64,000 nt of DNA, from the NCBI RefSeq assembly GCF_018362775.1, contig NZ_JAGYXY010000008.1, positions 932-64,931 of the forward strand, given 5' to 3'. The notes under the pieces are model-generated. The model was not told the DNA's origin. It saw only the letters and a program-made list of their open reading frames with translations, and searched no databases. Positions within the stretch are counted from its first letter, which is position 1. Every line of letters starts with the position of its first letter. Positions 15,904-24,249 of the stretch are shown here, in pieces. The position numbers and the translations under genes were made by a program. This DNA is from Alistipes montrealensis. GTDB taxonomy: Bacteria; Bacteroidota; Bacteroidia; Bacteroidales; Rikenellaceae.

Positions 15904-17718
15904 TTATTCGTTGTTCCACTCGGGATTCTGCGAGATCGTATAACCGGCATTTCGGTAATCCCGGATCACCTTGGCGGGAATCGGATAGAGGTACTGGCGG
16001 CCGTCGGGATACCAGTAACGGTCGCCCGCACCGGTCTTGTAGACCAGGTCGCAGCCTCCTGCGGCATTCGGCTCGGCATAGAGGCCCACGTTGTCCTGGT
16101 TGACGCGGATGGCGATATTCTTATAGGACGCGGGGGCCGACGCGACCTCACCTTCGGTGAAATAATAGTCGTTCACCCCGTCGCCGTTGACATCGACGGG
16201 CTGTTCCAGCCCGGGGATGTGGATGCCCGTCCACGGCAGGGTTTCCATCAGCGAACCGCATTTCCAGCGGCGCAGGTCGTCGAAGCGCATGCCCTCGGCA
16301 ACGAGTTCGATGGCCCGTTCGCGGCGGATTTCGAGCAGCACGGGATCGGTCACGTCGGGATAGAACGTACTTTGCAGATAGCTGTCGACAGCCGTAGGCA
16401 GCGACTCCGTGCCGCCCGTGATGCCGGCGCGCTTACGCAGCGCACCGATCGTAAACGCCCATTCGGCATCGGTCAGCACACCCAGTTCGGCCTGCGCCTC
16501 GGCATAGTTCAAAAGCACCTCGGCATAGCGGATCAGCGGAATGCTGTTGATGTTCTTCGCACCGCCGTCGTACTTCGACTCGTCGAGCGTGTACTTGATC
16601 ACCTGGTAACCCGTGAGCGAAAGGTTTTTGATGTCGGCGACGGCGGCCTTGCCGTCCCACAGGAAACTGCGCCCGCGGACGGTCTGTTCGAGGCGCAGGT
16701 CGCGCCCCTCCATCTCCTCGGCAAAGGACTTGGCCCCGTAGCCGGGCACGGCGGTGAAAGGCGTGCCGTCCTGTTTGAGGTAGGTATGGACGAACGAGCG
16801 TACAAGGCTCCAGCAGAGCCCGTAGGAGCGGGCGTTGAACCACCAGTTCTGCTCGCCGAAGATGCCCGACTTCTCGTTGGCGCAGACGGCGAGGATCACC
16901 TCCTGCGTCAGCGGCGTTTCGCTGTAAAACAGGTCGCGGTAGGCGCCCTTCTTCCCGGCGGCGGTATTGAGCGAGCACCCGCTGTTGTCGATCACCAGTT
17001 TTGCGGCTTTGGCGGCCTCCCGATACAACTCCTCGGGAGTCATTTCGAGCCCCGTGAGGTTGTGGTAACGGCGGTAAGCCGCTTCGAAGAGGCAGACGCG
17101 CGACTTGAGCGCTGCGGCGGCCCAGCGGGTGAGCGTCGAACTTCCGGTCGACGAGGTGGCCTGGATGTGCTCGTAGGCGAAATCGAGGTCGGCGATCAGG
17201 TTGCGGATGATCACGTCGCGGCTGTCGCGCTCCTTGTACATCACGTCGTTCTGGTAGGACTGGATGTCGTTGGGGAACCAGGGCACTTCGCCGTAGGTGG
17301 TCAGTTTGTCGTAGTAGAACCACGCGCGGAACCAGCGGGCGATGCCGAGGTAGTTGTCGCGCGTCTCGGCGTCGACGGTGCAGTATTTCGGATCGTTGCA
17401 GCCGTCGATGAAATAATTCACGTTCTTGAGCGTCCCCCAGCTCCAACTGGTCGCAGTCTCGGTGTTGTAGGCTCCCTGCTTGATGAAGGTGTCGGTATTG
17501 CTGACAGCCCCTACATCGCACATTTTGTCCTGCATAAAACCGTTCTTGAGCGTCGGCAGGGCTTTGTAGAAGGAGTTGGAATAGAGTTCGAGGCCCGATT
17601 TCGATCCGAAGATCATCGACTTGTCGGCCTTCACCTGCACGTTCTCCGTCAGGTCGCACGAAGTGGCGAACGCAACGCAGCCCACGAGCAGACTCCATAT
17701 ATAGGTTGATCTTTTCAT
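15904..17718 (-). CDS. SusD/RagB family nutrient-binding outer-membrane lipoprotein
   Basis: A 604-residue lipoprotein (Cys21 after FATS). It shows the SusD-like helical TPR core (ARWFRAWFYYDKLTTYGEVPW) and the RagB/SusD C-terminal region with ALRKRAGI, LLEIRRERAIELVAEGMRFDDLRRW and a final YPIPAKVI. Such proteins form the lid over a SusC barrel and bind the ligand at the cell surface. It follows susC by 13 bases. Size and motifs are normal for the family, but the ligand is not deducible from sequence. Confidence 0.95.
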   Translation of the reverse strand: MKRSTYIWSLLVGCVAFATSCDLTENVQVKADKSMIFGSKSGLELYSNSFYKALPTLKNGFMQDKMCDVGAVSNTDTFIKQGAYNTETATSWSWGTLKNVNYFIDGCNDPKYCTVDAETRDNYLGIARWFRAWFYYDKLTTYGEVPWFPNDIQSYQNDVMYKERDSRDVIIRNLIADLDFAYEHIQATSSTGSSTLTRWAAAALKSRVCLFEAAYRRYHNLTGLEMTPEELYREAAKAAKLVIDNSGCSLNTAAGKKGAYRDLFYSETPLTQEVILAVCANEKSGIFGEQNWWFNARSYGLCWSLVRSFVHTYLKQDGTPFTAVPGYGAKSFAEEMEGRDLRLEQTVRGRSFLWDGKAAVADIKNLSLTGYQVIKYTLDESKYDGGAKNINSIPLIRYAEVLLNYAEAQAELGVLTDAEWAFTIGALRKRAGITGGTESLPTAVDSYLQSTFYPDVTDPVLLEIRRERAIELVAEGMRFDDLRRWKCGSLMETLPWTGIHIPGLEQPVDVNGDGVNDYYFTEGEVASAPASYKNIAIRVNQDNVGLYAEPNAAGGCDLVYKTGAGDRYWYPDGRQYLYPIPAKVIRDYRNAGYTISQNPEWNNE

Positions 17719-17731
17719 AGCACGAAACAGT

Positions 17732-20700
17732 TTAATAGGTGATCGAGATGCCGAAGCTGAAGCTGCGCATCACGGGATAGTTATGTCCGTCGCCCTTGTT
17801 GTCGGAGGAAGAGGTCTGGAGGTCGGTGTCGGACTTCTTGTTGGCCACCGTCACGTCGAAGTCCTTCGTATAGCGGTAGAGCGGCGACCAGCTCCAGAGG
17901 TTCTCGCCCGAGAAGTAGACCGAGACCTTCGAAAGGCCGATCTTCGAGATCCACCGTTTGGGCAGTTCGTAGCCGAACTGGAAGTTCTTCAGGCGGATAT
18001 ACGACACGTCCTGCAGGTAGCGCGTGTTGATGTTGGCCGTACCGGCGTTCATCGGGCCGTAGTAGCCCACGTAACGCGGCAGGTAGGCGTTCGGGCGCTC
18101 TGCGGTCCAGTAGTTTTGCAGATGCCACGTCGGAACCTGGTTGTAGGGACGGTTGTACATGCCCCAGAAAAGACTCTCGTCGCTGGGGAACCACTGCTGC
18201 TTGCCCACGCCGTCGAACAGCGCCGAAAGGAAGAACCCGTTCCAGGAAGCATTCAGCGAGATCGTATAGAGATAGCGCGGATCGGAGTTGCCGATGATCT
18301 TCCGGTCACCCGGGTCGTCGACCGTATCGCTGCCGCGGTCGATGGCGTCGTTACCGTTCAAATCCTCGAAACGCATGTCGCCCGGATAGGTGATATACTT
18401 CTCGGAGGTCTGCATGATGCTGTTCGTGTAGCCCTTGCCGCCGAATGCCGCGTCGATCTCGGCCTGGTTCTGGAACAGCCCGTTGCAGACGAAGCCCCAG
18501 ATTTCGCCGACGCGCATACCTTCGTAATACTGGTAGGCGCCGGTTCCCAGCTTGCGGGCCGCGTTGTTGTATTTGTCGATGACGGAATAATAGTCGGCCA
18601 GCGTGGCTTTGATACCGAAATCGAAAGGCTTGCCCGCCAGCTTGAACGAATCGTTGTAGCTCAGCGAGATTTCATAGCCGTAGGTGCTCATGTCTGCGTA
18701 GTTGCCCTTGGGAGCCGAAGCGCCGAAGGTGTCGGGAAGCGTCGGGCCCACGGTGTACATGTCGACCGTCTTGCGAATGTAATAGTCGGCCGTGAGGTTG
18801 ATGCGTCCGTTCAGGAAACCTGCGTCGAGGCCCACGTCGAAGGTCTTCGAGGTCTCCCAGCCGATGTTGTCGGGAATCTGCCCCGGAAGGCTCGTGTAAC
18901 GCAGTTTGGCCTGCCCGAAGAGGTAGCGTGCGGCATCGCCCGAACCGGTTCCGAAGGTCGACAGGCCGAAGGTTTCGAGGTAGGTGTAGGGATCGACGTT
19001 GCTGTTGCCCAGCGCACCGTAGGAGGCGCGCAGCTTGAGGTTCGAAACGGCCTTGGGGCTTACGTCCCAGAACTTCTCCTGCGAAACGCGCCAGGCGGCC
19101 GACGCCGAGGGGAAGAAGCCCCACTGCGAATTGTTGGGAAACTTCGACGAGCCGTCGTAACGGCCGTTGACTTCCAGAAGATAGCGGTCGTCGTAGGCGT
19201 AATTGAGGCGGAAGAAAGCGCCCACGTAACGCCAACGGCTGCCGCCGCCGGTAATCGACATCACGTCGCCCAGGGCGAAGTTGATGTTGCCGGCATCGGG
19301 CATCAGCAGGCCGTTGCGCTCGGAATAGGTCGACTTGTAGTCCTGCTGCTCGTAGTTGTAGCCGGCCAATGCCTTGAAATAGTGCTTTTCAGCAAAAGTA
19401 TCCTCGAACTCCGCATAGGCGTTGGTGGCGATGTAGGTCGTCAACTGCAACGATTCTTTCATCACGTCGTCGGTCTCGGGCGTACCGAGGTAGATGGTTT
19501 CACCCTCGTAAGCGCTGTAAGGAATAGCCGTGGTCTTCTTGGTCTCGGTGTAGTCCTTGGTACGGAACGAGAAGTCGCCCGTCAGGCGCAGGCGGTTCTG
19601 GAGCATCGTGACGTTGAACGTCGTCGTATTTTTCAGCGTCTTGGTCGTGCGGTCGAGCCAGTTGTTGCCCGTGACCAGGCCGCCGACGGCGTAAGCTCCC
19701 GACTTGGTGAGCGTACCGTCGGGGTTGAAGATCGGCGACGAGGGGTGTCCCTGGTCGTTGACCGAGCGCCACAGCACGCCGCCGCCCTCCTTCGAGTAGC
19801 CCATCGGCTGGCGGTACTTGTCGTGCGTATAATCGAAGTTGTTGGAGATTTTCAGCCACTTGAATACCTGCGAGGAGACCTTCGAACGGAGGTTCATCGT
19901 ACGGTAGGTGTCGGGCGTGAAATTGAACAGGCCGTTGTAGTCGTAGAGACGCCCCGAAAGATAGTGGCTGATTTTGCCGTTCGAACCGCTGATCGAGACG
20001 TTATGCGTCTGGGCGATCACCGTATCCTTGTAGAGCGCGTCGTAGTAGTTCGTGTTACCGTAGTAAACGTATTTGCCGTCGGGATCGACGGTCGTTTCGA
20101 GTTTGTTGCCCGCGAGTTTGCGCTGGCGGAAGGTATCGAGCCACGCACGCGAAAAGTCCTGCGAGTTGTTGAAACCCGTCGGTTCGTTGAAACGGTAATT
20201 ATACCACGCGTCGTAGAAGAGGCGCGAATAGACATAGCCGTCGTCCACGACATCGGGAACGGCCGTCGGCTGCTGGATAGCCACGTTGCCCGTGTAGTTG
20301 ACGGTGAATTTGTCGGTGAGTTTACCCGGGTCCTTGGTGGTGATAAGCACAACGCCGTAAGGAGCGCGCGAGCCGTAGATGGCTGCCGAAGCGGCGTCTT
20401 TCAGGACCGACACCGACTCGATGTCGTTGGGGTTGAGCATCGCGGGGTCGCCCTCGACGCCGTCGATCAGGACCAGCGCCGATCCGCCTGCGCCGATCGA
20501 GGTTTTACCGCGGATGTTGTACGACGCCGAACGGTTGGGTTTACCGTCGGCCAACGAGATATTGAGGTTGGGAACAGCGCCCTGCAACAACTGCGTGACG
20601 TTGGCTACGGGGCGGTTTTCCAGGAGTTCCGAAGAGACCTGGTCGACGGCGCCCGTCAGGTTGGCCTTCTTCTGCGTGCCGTAGCCCACGACCACCACTT

Positions 20701-21259
20701 CGTCGACGAGCGTGGCATCCTCTTTCAGTTCCACCGCGACGAACGAGCGGTTGCCGACCGGGATTTCGGCGGCGGCGTAACCCAACGCCGAGACCTGCAG
20801 CACGGCATTGCCCGCCAGGTCGTCGAACGAAAACGAGCCGTCGGCTCCCGAACTCACACCGCGGGTCGTGCCCTTGACAATCACCGCAGCGCCGATCACA
20901 GGTTGCCCCGCGGCATCCTTGACGACGCCTTTAACGGGTTGCGACGAAGAGGCTTTCCGCTGCGGAGGGGAAAGATAAATCTTGCCGTCGCGAATTTCAA
21001 TCTCGACCTTGTCGGCTGCCAACAGTTGTTTCAGGGCCGCCCGCACGTCGACATCCTCGACGGCGATGCTGACGACCTTGTCGGGATTGACCGTCGGACG
21101 CGCATAGTAGAACGTATAGCCCGTCTGCTCGGTAATCCGCCCGAATACCTGTTCGAGCTTGGCATTCCGGAAATTCAACGTCACTTTCTGCGCCCGGGCC
21201 GTCAAAGCGGTCCCGGCAACACAAAGCAGCATCAGAAATAGTAGTCTGATTCGTTTCAT
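17732..21259 (-). CDS. SusC/RagA TonB-linked outer-membrane transporter with STN signalling domain
   Basis: An 1175-residue TonB-dependent transporter. After the signal peptide (about 1-23) comes a secretin/TonB short N-terminal (STN) domain (about 25-77, VTLNFRNAKLEQVFGRI). A carboxypeptidase-regulatory-like Ig domain (PVKGVVKDAAGQPVIGAAV) follows, then the plug (DEVVVVGYGTQKKANLTGAV, GVVLITTKDPGK), then a barrel ending in the aromatic residue of FGISITY. The STN domain is the part that touches FecR-type anti-sigma factors, and a FecR/ECF-sigma pair lies immediately upstream. So ligand binding here probably switches on transcription of its own operon. It forms one transporter with the SusD downstream. 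Confidence 0.95.
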   Translation of the reverse strand: MKRIRLLFLMLLCVAGTALTARAQKVTLNFRNAKLEQVFGRITEQTGYTFYYARPTVNPDKVVSIAVEDVDVRAALKQLLAADKVEIEIRDGKIYLSPPQRKASSSQPVKGVVKDAAGQPVIGAAVIVKGTTRGVSSGADGSFSFDDLAGNAVLQVSALGYAAAEIPVGNRSFVAVELKEDATLVDEVVVVGYGTQKKANLTGAVDQVSSELLENRPVANVTQLLQGAVPNLNISLADGKPNRSASYNIRGKTSIGAGGSALVLIDGVEGDPAMLNPNDIESVSVLKDAASAAIYGSRAPYGVVLITTKDPGKLTDKFTVNYTGNVAIQQPTAVPDVVDDGYVYSRLFYDAWYNYRFNEPTGFNNSQDFSRAWLDTFRQRKLAGNKLETTVDPDGKYVYYGNTNYYDALYKDTVIAQTHNVSISGSNGKISHYLSGRLYDYNGLFNFTPDTYRTMNLRSKVSSQVFKWLKISNNFDYTHDKYRQPMGYSKEGGGVLWRSVNDQGHPSSPIFNPDGTLTKSGAYAVGGLVTGNNWLDRTTKTLKNTTTFNVTMLQNRLRLTGDFSFRTKDYTETKKTTAIPYSAYEGETIYLGTPETDDVMKESLQLTTYIATNAYAEFEDTFAEKHYFKALAGYNYEQQDYKSTYSERNGLLMPDAGNINFALGDVMSITGGGSRWRYVGAFFRLNYAYDDRYLLEVNGRYDGSSKFPNNSQWGFFPSASAAWRVSQEKFWDVSPKAVSNLKLRASYGALGNSNVDPYTYLETFGLSTFGTGSGDAARYLFGQAKLRYTSLPGQIPDNIGWETSKTFDVGLDAGFLNGRINLTADYYIRKTVDMYTVGPTLPDTFGASAPKGNYADMSTYGYEISLSYNDSFKLAGKPFDFGIKATLADYYSVIDKYNNAARKLGTGAYQYYEGMRVGEIWGFVCNGLFQNQAEIDAAFGGKGYTNSIMQTSEKYITYPGDMRFEDLNGNDAIDRGSDTVDDPGDRKIIGNSDPRYLYTISLNASWNGFFLSALFDGVGKQQWFPSDESLFWGMYNRPYNQVPTWHLQNYWTAERPNAYLPRYVGYYGPMNAGTANINTRYLQDVSYIRLKNFQFGYELPKRWISKIGLSKVSVYFSGENLWSWSPLYRYTKDFDVTVANKKSDTDLQTSSSDNKGDGHNYPVMRSFSFGISITY

Positions 21260-21287
21260 ACAGATTAGTTTAGGTAGTTGTTTACTA

Positions 21288-21336
21288 AAAAGCCCGTTTG
21301 CGCGCTTTTCGTATAATAGACACGCAAACGGGAAAA
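21288..21336 (-). terminator. Terminator/attenuator between fecR and susC
   Basis: Inverted repeat CCCGTTTGCG / CGCAAACGGG with an 18-22 base loop; on the minus strand it is followed by CTTTTTAG. It separates the sigma/anti-sigma genes from the transporter operon, so susC very likely has its own promoter in the 30 bases after it. No TAnnTTTG box is present there, as expected for an ECF-sigma promoter. Confidence 0.7.
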
Positions 21337-21360
21337 AACGATGAGCCGGAACTCTTTTTT

Positions 21361-22344
21361 TTATCTGAAGCTAACCTTTATTTCGGATTTAGAGCGTTCG
21401 AAGCGTACCGGGGAGATCAGTTCCATTTCGCGCAATACGTTATCCAGCAGCGTATTGTCGGTCGTAAACGTATAGGATATGGGGCGATCGGGCTGTCCGT
21501 CTATTTCGAACCGCACGTCGTACCACCGCGACAGGATTTCGAGCACCTCTGCAAGGGGCGTATCGCGGAACGAGATCACGTCGTCTTTCCAAATCGAATA
21601 ACGCATGGCGTCGGCGCCGCGGACGATCCGCCCCTCGCCCGAGCGACGGTCGTAAAGCAACTGTTCCGAAGGCGCCAGTTCGAAACGCCCGCCGTGACGG
21701 TTGTCGAGCACCACACGGCCCTCGTCGAGCGTTACGGCGACGATGTCGTCGCCGTGGTAGGCCTTGACATTGAACGATGTGCCGAGGACCTGTATTTCCC
21801 CGCCCTCGAACTCCACGACGAACGGCCGCCGGGAGTTGTGCTTCACCTCGAAATAGGCTTCGCCTTCGAGGCGGATGCGGCGTTCGAACAACCCGAACTT
21901 CACGGGATAGTGGATTTTCGACTCGGAATTGAGGTAGGCGACCGTGCCGTCCTGGAACAGGCACTGTGTACGCCGGCCCCGGTCGACGACGAATTCGCTG
22001 TACTCCGCGCCCGAGAAGATGCCCCCTACCTGCCGGTCGAGGCGCAAGGCAACGGCCAGGATCAGCGCGACGGGAATCACAACGGCGGCAACCCGGAAAA
22101 GGATGCGCCGGCGGCGGCCGCGCGTGAGGGCCAATTTGATCCGTGCGAAGATGCGGTCCGAAGCGACCTCGGCCTGTTCGTAATCGCCGCACTCCTCCTG
22201 CCGGTCGAAGTCGCGGCCGATGTAGCGGCTGGCCCACGCCTGGCCCGAATCGGTGGCGAGCCATTCGGCAACCAAAGCAGCCTCCGCAGGGGTAGCGCTG
22301 TTTTCGAGCGTCTTATGCAATAGTTCTTCCGAAGGTCTGTTCAT
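21361..22344 (-). CDS. FecR-family anti-sigma factor
   Basis: A 327-residue single-pass inner-membrane anti-sigma factor. The start at 22344 (MNRPSEELLHKTLEN) overlaps the sigma gene stop by four bases (ATGA), which fixes it. The N-terminal cytoplasmic part binds sigma; a membrane helix at about residues 85-105 follows a basic stretch; then come the FecR domain (LFQDGTVAYLNSESKIHYP, GEAYFEV, VLGTSFNVKAY) and a DUF4974-like C-terminus (LAEVLEILSRWYDVRFE). It should receive the signal from the STN domain of the adjacent SusC protein. Confidence 0.93.
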   Translation of the reverse strand: MNRPSEELLHKTLENSATPAEAALVAEWLATDSGQAWASRYIGRDFDRQEECGDYEQAEVASDRIFARIKLALTRGRRRRILFRVAAVVIPVALILAVALRLDRQVGGIFSGAEYSEFVVDRGRRTQCLFQDGTVAYLNSESKIHYPVKFGLFERRIRLEGEAYFEVKHNSRRPFVVEFEGGEIQVLGTSFNVKAYHGDDIVAVTLDEGRVVLDNRHGGRFELAPSEQLLYDRRSGEGRIVRGADAMRYSIWKDDVISFRDTPLAEVLEILSRWYDVRFEIDGQPDRPISYTFTTDNTLLDNVLREMELISPVRFERSKSEIKVSFR

Positions 22345-22931
22345 AAAAATAGGGTTTGCAAAGTAACGATTAACAGGATAATATGGCCGAGCCGGCTTTT
22401 CAGGAGTTTGACACCCTCCTGGTAGTGCGAACGGACGGTGTTGACCGAGAGGTTGAGCATCTCGGCAATTTCGGGATTCGAATAGCCCGCCTTGCGCAGG
22501 TACATAACCTGCCGCTTCTGGGTCGGGAGTCCGGCGATCACCGTATCGAGCACCTCCGAAAGATTTTCGCGTTCGATCTGCGCATCGAGCGGATCGGAAG
22601 CTACGGGTATAAGCTGCGCCAGGCGGTAGCTGTGCACCAGTTCGGTATTGCGGCTGCGCAGGTAATTGAGAATGTAGTTGCGGGTCATCGTGTAGAGGTA
22701 GTTCCTCAGGCTGAGCATCACGGTCATGTCCTGCCGCCCGGTCCACAGTTTCACGAAAACGTGCTGTACGGCATTCTCCGCGGCGGAGTTATCCTTCAGC
22801 ATCTTCAGGGCCACGGCGTAGAGTATCCGGTGGTACTTCACGTAGACCTCCCGGAAAGCCTCTTCGCTTCCCTGTTTGATCTGTCGGAACAGCTCCTGAT
22901 CCTGGTTTTCCGGGATGAAATTTTCAGTCAT
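22341..22931 (-). CDS. ECF-type RNA polymerase sigma factor
   Basis: A 196-residue sigma-70 family ECF factor. The start at 22931 (MTENFIPENQDQELF) fits the family; a start nine codons earlier is possible. Region 2 includes FREVYVKYHRILYAVALKMLKD and the promoter-melting segment, and region 4 contains the helix-turn-helix YSNPEIAEMLNLSVNTVRSHY. It is translationally coupled to the FecR gene by a four-base overlap. It most likely drives the SusC-SusD operon downstream. Its own promoter is a standard housekeeping box at 23021-23050. Confidence 0.95.
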   Translation of the reverse strand: MTENFIPENQDQELFRQIKQGSEEAFREVYVKYHRILYAVALKMLKDNSAAENAVQHVFVKLWTGRQDMTVMLSLRNYLYTMTRNYILNYLRSRNTELVHSYRLAQLIPVASDPLDAQIERENLSEVLDTVIAGLPTQKRQVMYLRKAGYSNPEIAEMLNLSVNTVRSHYQEGVKLLKSRLGHIILLIVTLQTLFL

Positions 22932-23020
22932 AATTATGGCATAGACAGCACAGGCCAAGTGCAGCGGCAGGTATCGGAACGCGGAGAGCCGCCGGTCCAG
23001 GCAAAAGGTTATCTTTTCGG

Positions 23021-23050
23021 CAAAGATAACATTAATTTCAATTTTACAAC
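23021..23050 (-). promoter_or_regulatory. Promoter of the ECF sigma gene with palindrome over the -7 box
   Basis: On the minus strand TTG, 18 bases, TATCTTTG. The -7 box is one arm of a perfect 9-bp palindrome at 23008-23030 (GTTATCTTT, loop TCGGC, AAAGATAAC). The expected leader is about 80 bases. The palindrome could be an operator or a 5' hairpin on the mRNA. Confidence 0.7.
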
Positions 23051-23067
23051 TTTCGGCCCATAAAACA

Positions 23068-23099
23068 AAAAGGCCGCAACCCGGAAGTTGCGGCCTTTT
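23068..23099 (-). terminator. Intrinsic terminator of the phosphatase-SGNH operon
   Basis: AAGGCCGCAAC / GTTGCGGCCTT stem with flanking A and T tracts, 10 bases past the stop of the SGNH gene on the minus strand. It could also act on the opposite strand. Confidence 0.88.
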
Positions 23100-23109
23100 C
23101 AGCCTATGG

Positions 23110-24204
23110 TCAGCGGATTCCGTATTTCTGGAAAATTTTACGGAGCTGCGGTTCGAGGTGGCGCGTCATGTACATGAAACCCTGGTCGGAAGGGTGCGAA
23201 CCGTCGACCGTTCCGAGATGATCGGAGCCGATCATCCCCTCGGAGTCGATGAAGTAGATGTTCTTGTCGGTCTTCATCAGCCGCCGGATGCCGGCTTCAG
23301 CCGCAGCACGCTTGTCCTCTTCGAACTTCCGGGCCCGGAGATTGAAATTCCCGGTCTCGCGGACCTCGGTCTGGATAAAGATCAGCGGTGTGGCGGGATG
23401 CGCCTTGCGGACGGTCGCTACGAACGAGTCGAGCCGTTCGTCGATCTCCTTGGCGCTCGGGTTGGAGAAAGCGTCGAAAACGAAGGCATCGGCCTCCATT
23501 TCGGCCAGCATCCGCGCAAACTCGGGTTGCAGCTTACACTGCCCGCTGTAACCGAGGTTCAGGAAATCGAGCCCCATTTCGCGGGCCAGCCGCGCTGTCC
23601 AGGTCATGCCGGGGCGGCCGGCCGAAGCTCCGTGGGTAATGCTCGACCCGAGCACCACGATCCGGTGGCGGAATGGGTTGGGAACAGCCTCGATGCGGCT
23701 GCCTTCGTCGACTCCCACCTCCAGCGACAACACCTCGTCCCACAGGGGCAGGTACAGCAGGCAGGTTTTCTCGCCCTCGTCCATATATTCGACCAGCGCA
23801 CTGTCGTGATTGTCTCCCTTGGGCCATCCGAAACCGGCGTAGACCCACTCCCCGCCGCGCTCGATGTAGAGGTCGAGGCCCTTGCGGGCAATGGCGGTCA
23901 TGTTGTGGCCCAGTCCGTAGCCGCCGGTTTTCCATCGGGCCCGGATGTTTTTGCTGTCGGTTTTAAAGACGACGGCCAGCCCCGTAGAGAAGGCCGAATA
24001 ATTCTTTACGGGCTGCCACAACTCGTAGCGTGCGGTATCGACCCGCTGGTAGAGTTTGGGCGTAGGCATGGTCTTGCCGATAACGGTCAGCGTCGAAGCG
24101 TCGACATAACGGATCGGAGCCTTCGCCTGCGCGCTGGCGATATTCGACGCCAGCAACAGCGACAGCAGCGCGAGACTGCGGAAAATCTTCGGAAAGTTCA
24201 TCAT
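23110..24204 (-). CDS. Exported SGNH/GDSL-type hydrolase
   Basis: A 364-residue exported esterase-like protein. The signal peptide ends near SNIASA. An N-terminal beta-sandwich domain (about residues 30-170) precedes an SGNH catalytic domain with block I VLGSSITHGAS (nucleophile Ser), block II-like Gly in LNLGYSGQ, the segment VFDAFSNP at the Asn position, and block V DGSHPSDQGF with the catalytic Asp and His. Such enzymes remove acetyl or other acyl groups from carbohydrates or lipids. It begins 45 bases after the phosphatase-fold gene 24250-25125 and probably shares its transcript. The substrate is unknown. Confidence 0.85.
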   Translation of the reverse strand: MMNFPKIFRSLALLSLLLASNIASAQAKAPIRYVDASTLTVIGKTMPTPKLYQRVDTARYELWQPVKNYSAFSTGLAVVFKTDSKNIRARWKTGGYGLGHNMTAIARKGLDLYIERGGEWVYAGFGWPKGDNHDSALVEYMDEGEKTCLLYLPLWDEVLSLEVGVDEGSRIEAVPNPFRHRIVVLGSSITHGASAGRPGMTWTARLAREMGLDFLNLGYSGQCKLQPEFARMLAEMEADAFVFDAFSNPSAKEIDERLDSFVATVRKAHPATPLIFIQTEVRETGNFNLRARKFEEDKRAAAEAGIRRLMKTDKNIYFIDSEGMIGSDHLGTVDGSHPSDQGFMYMTRHLEPQLRKIFQKYGIR

Positions 24205-24249
24205 TTATGCGAGTTTGGTTGTATCGAAATTATCGGCCGACGGCCGGAT

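Noticed and set aside
17783..21241. 1152-codon open frame on the plus strand opposite susC
   Set aside because: Antisense shadow produced by strong third-position GC bias; the minus strand encodes an unmistakable SusC protein.
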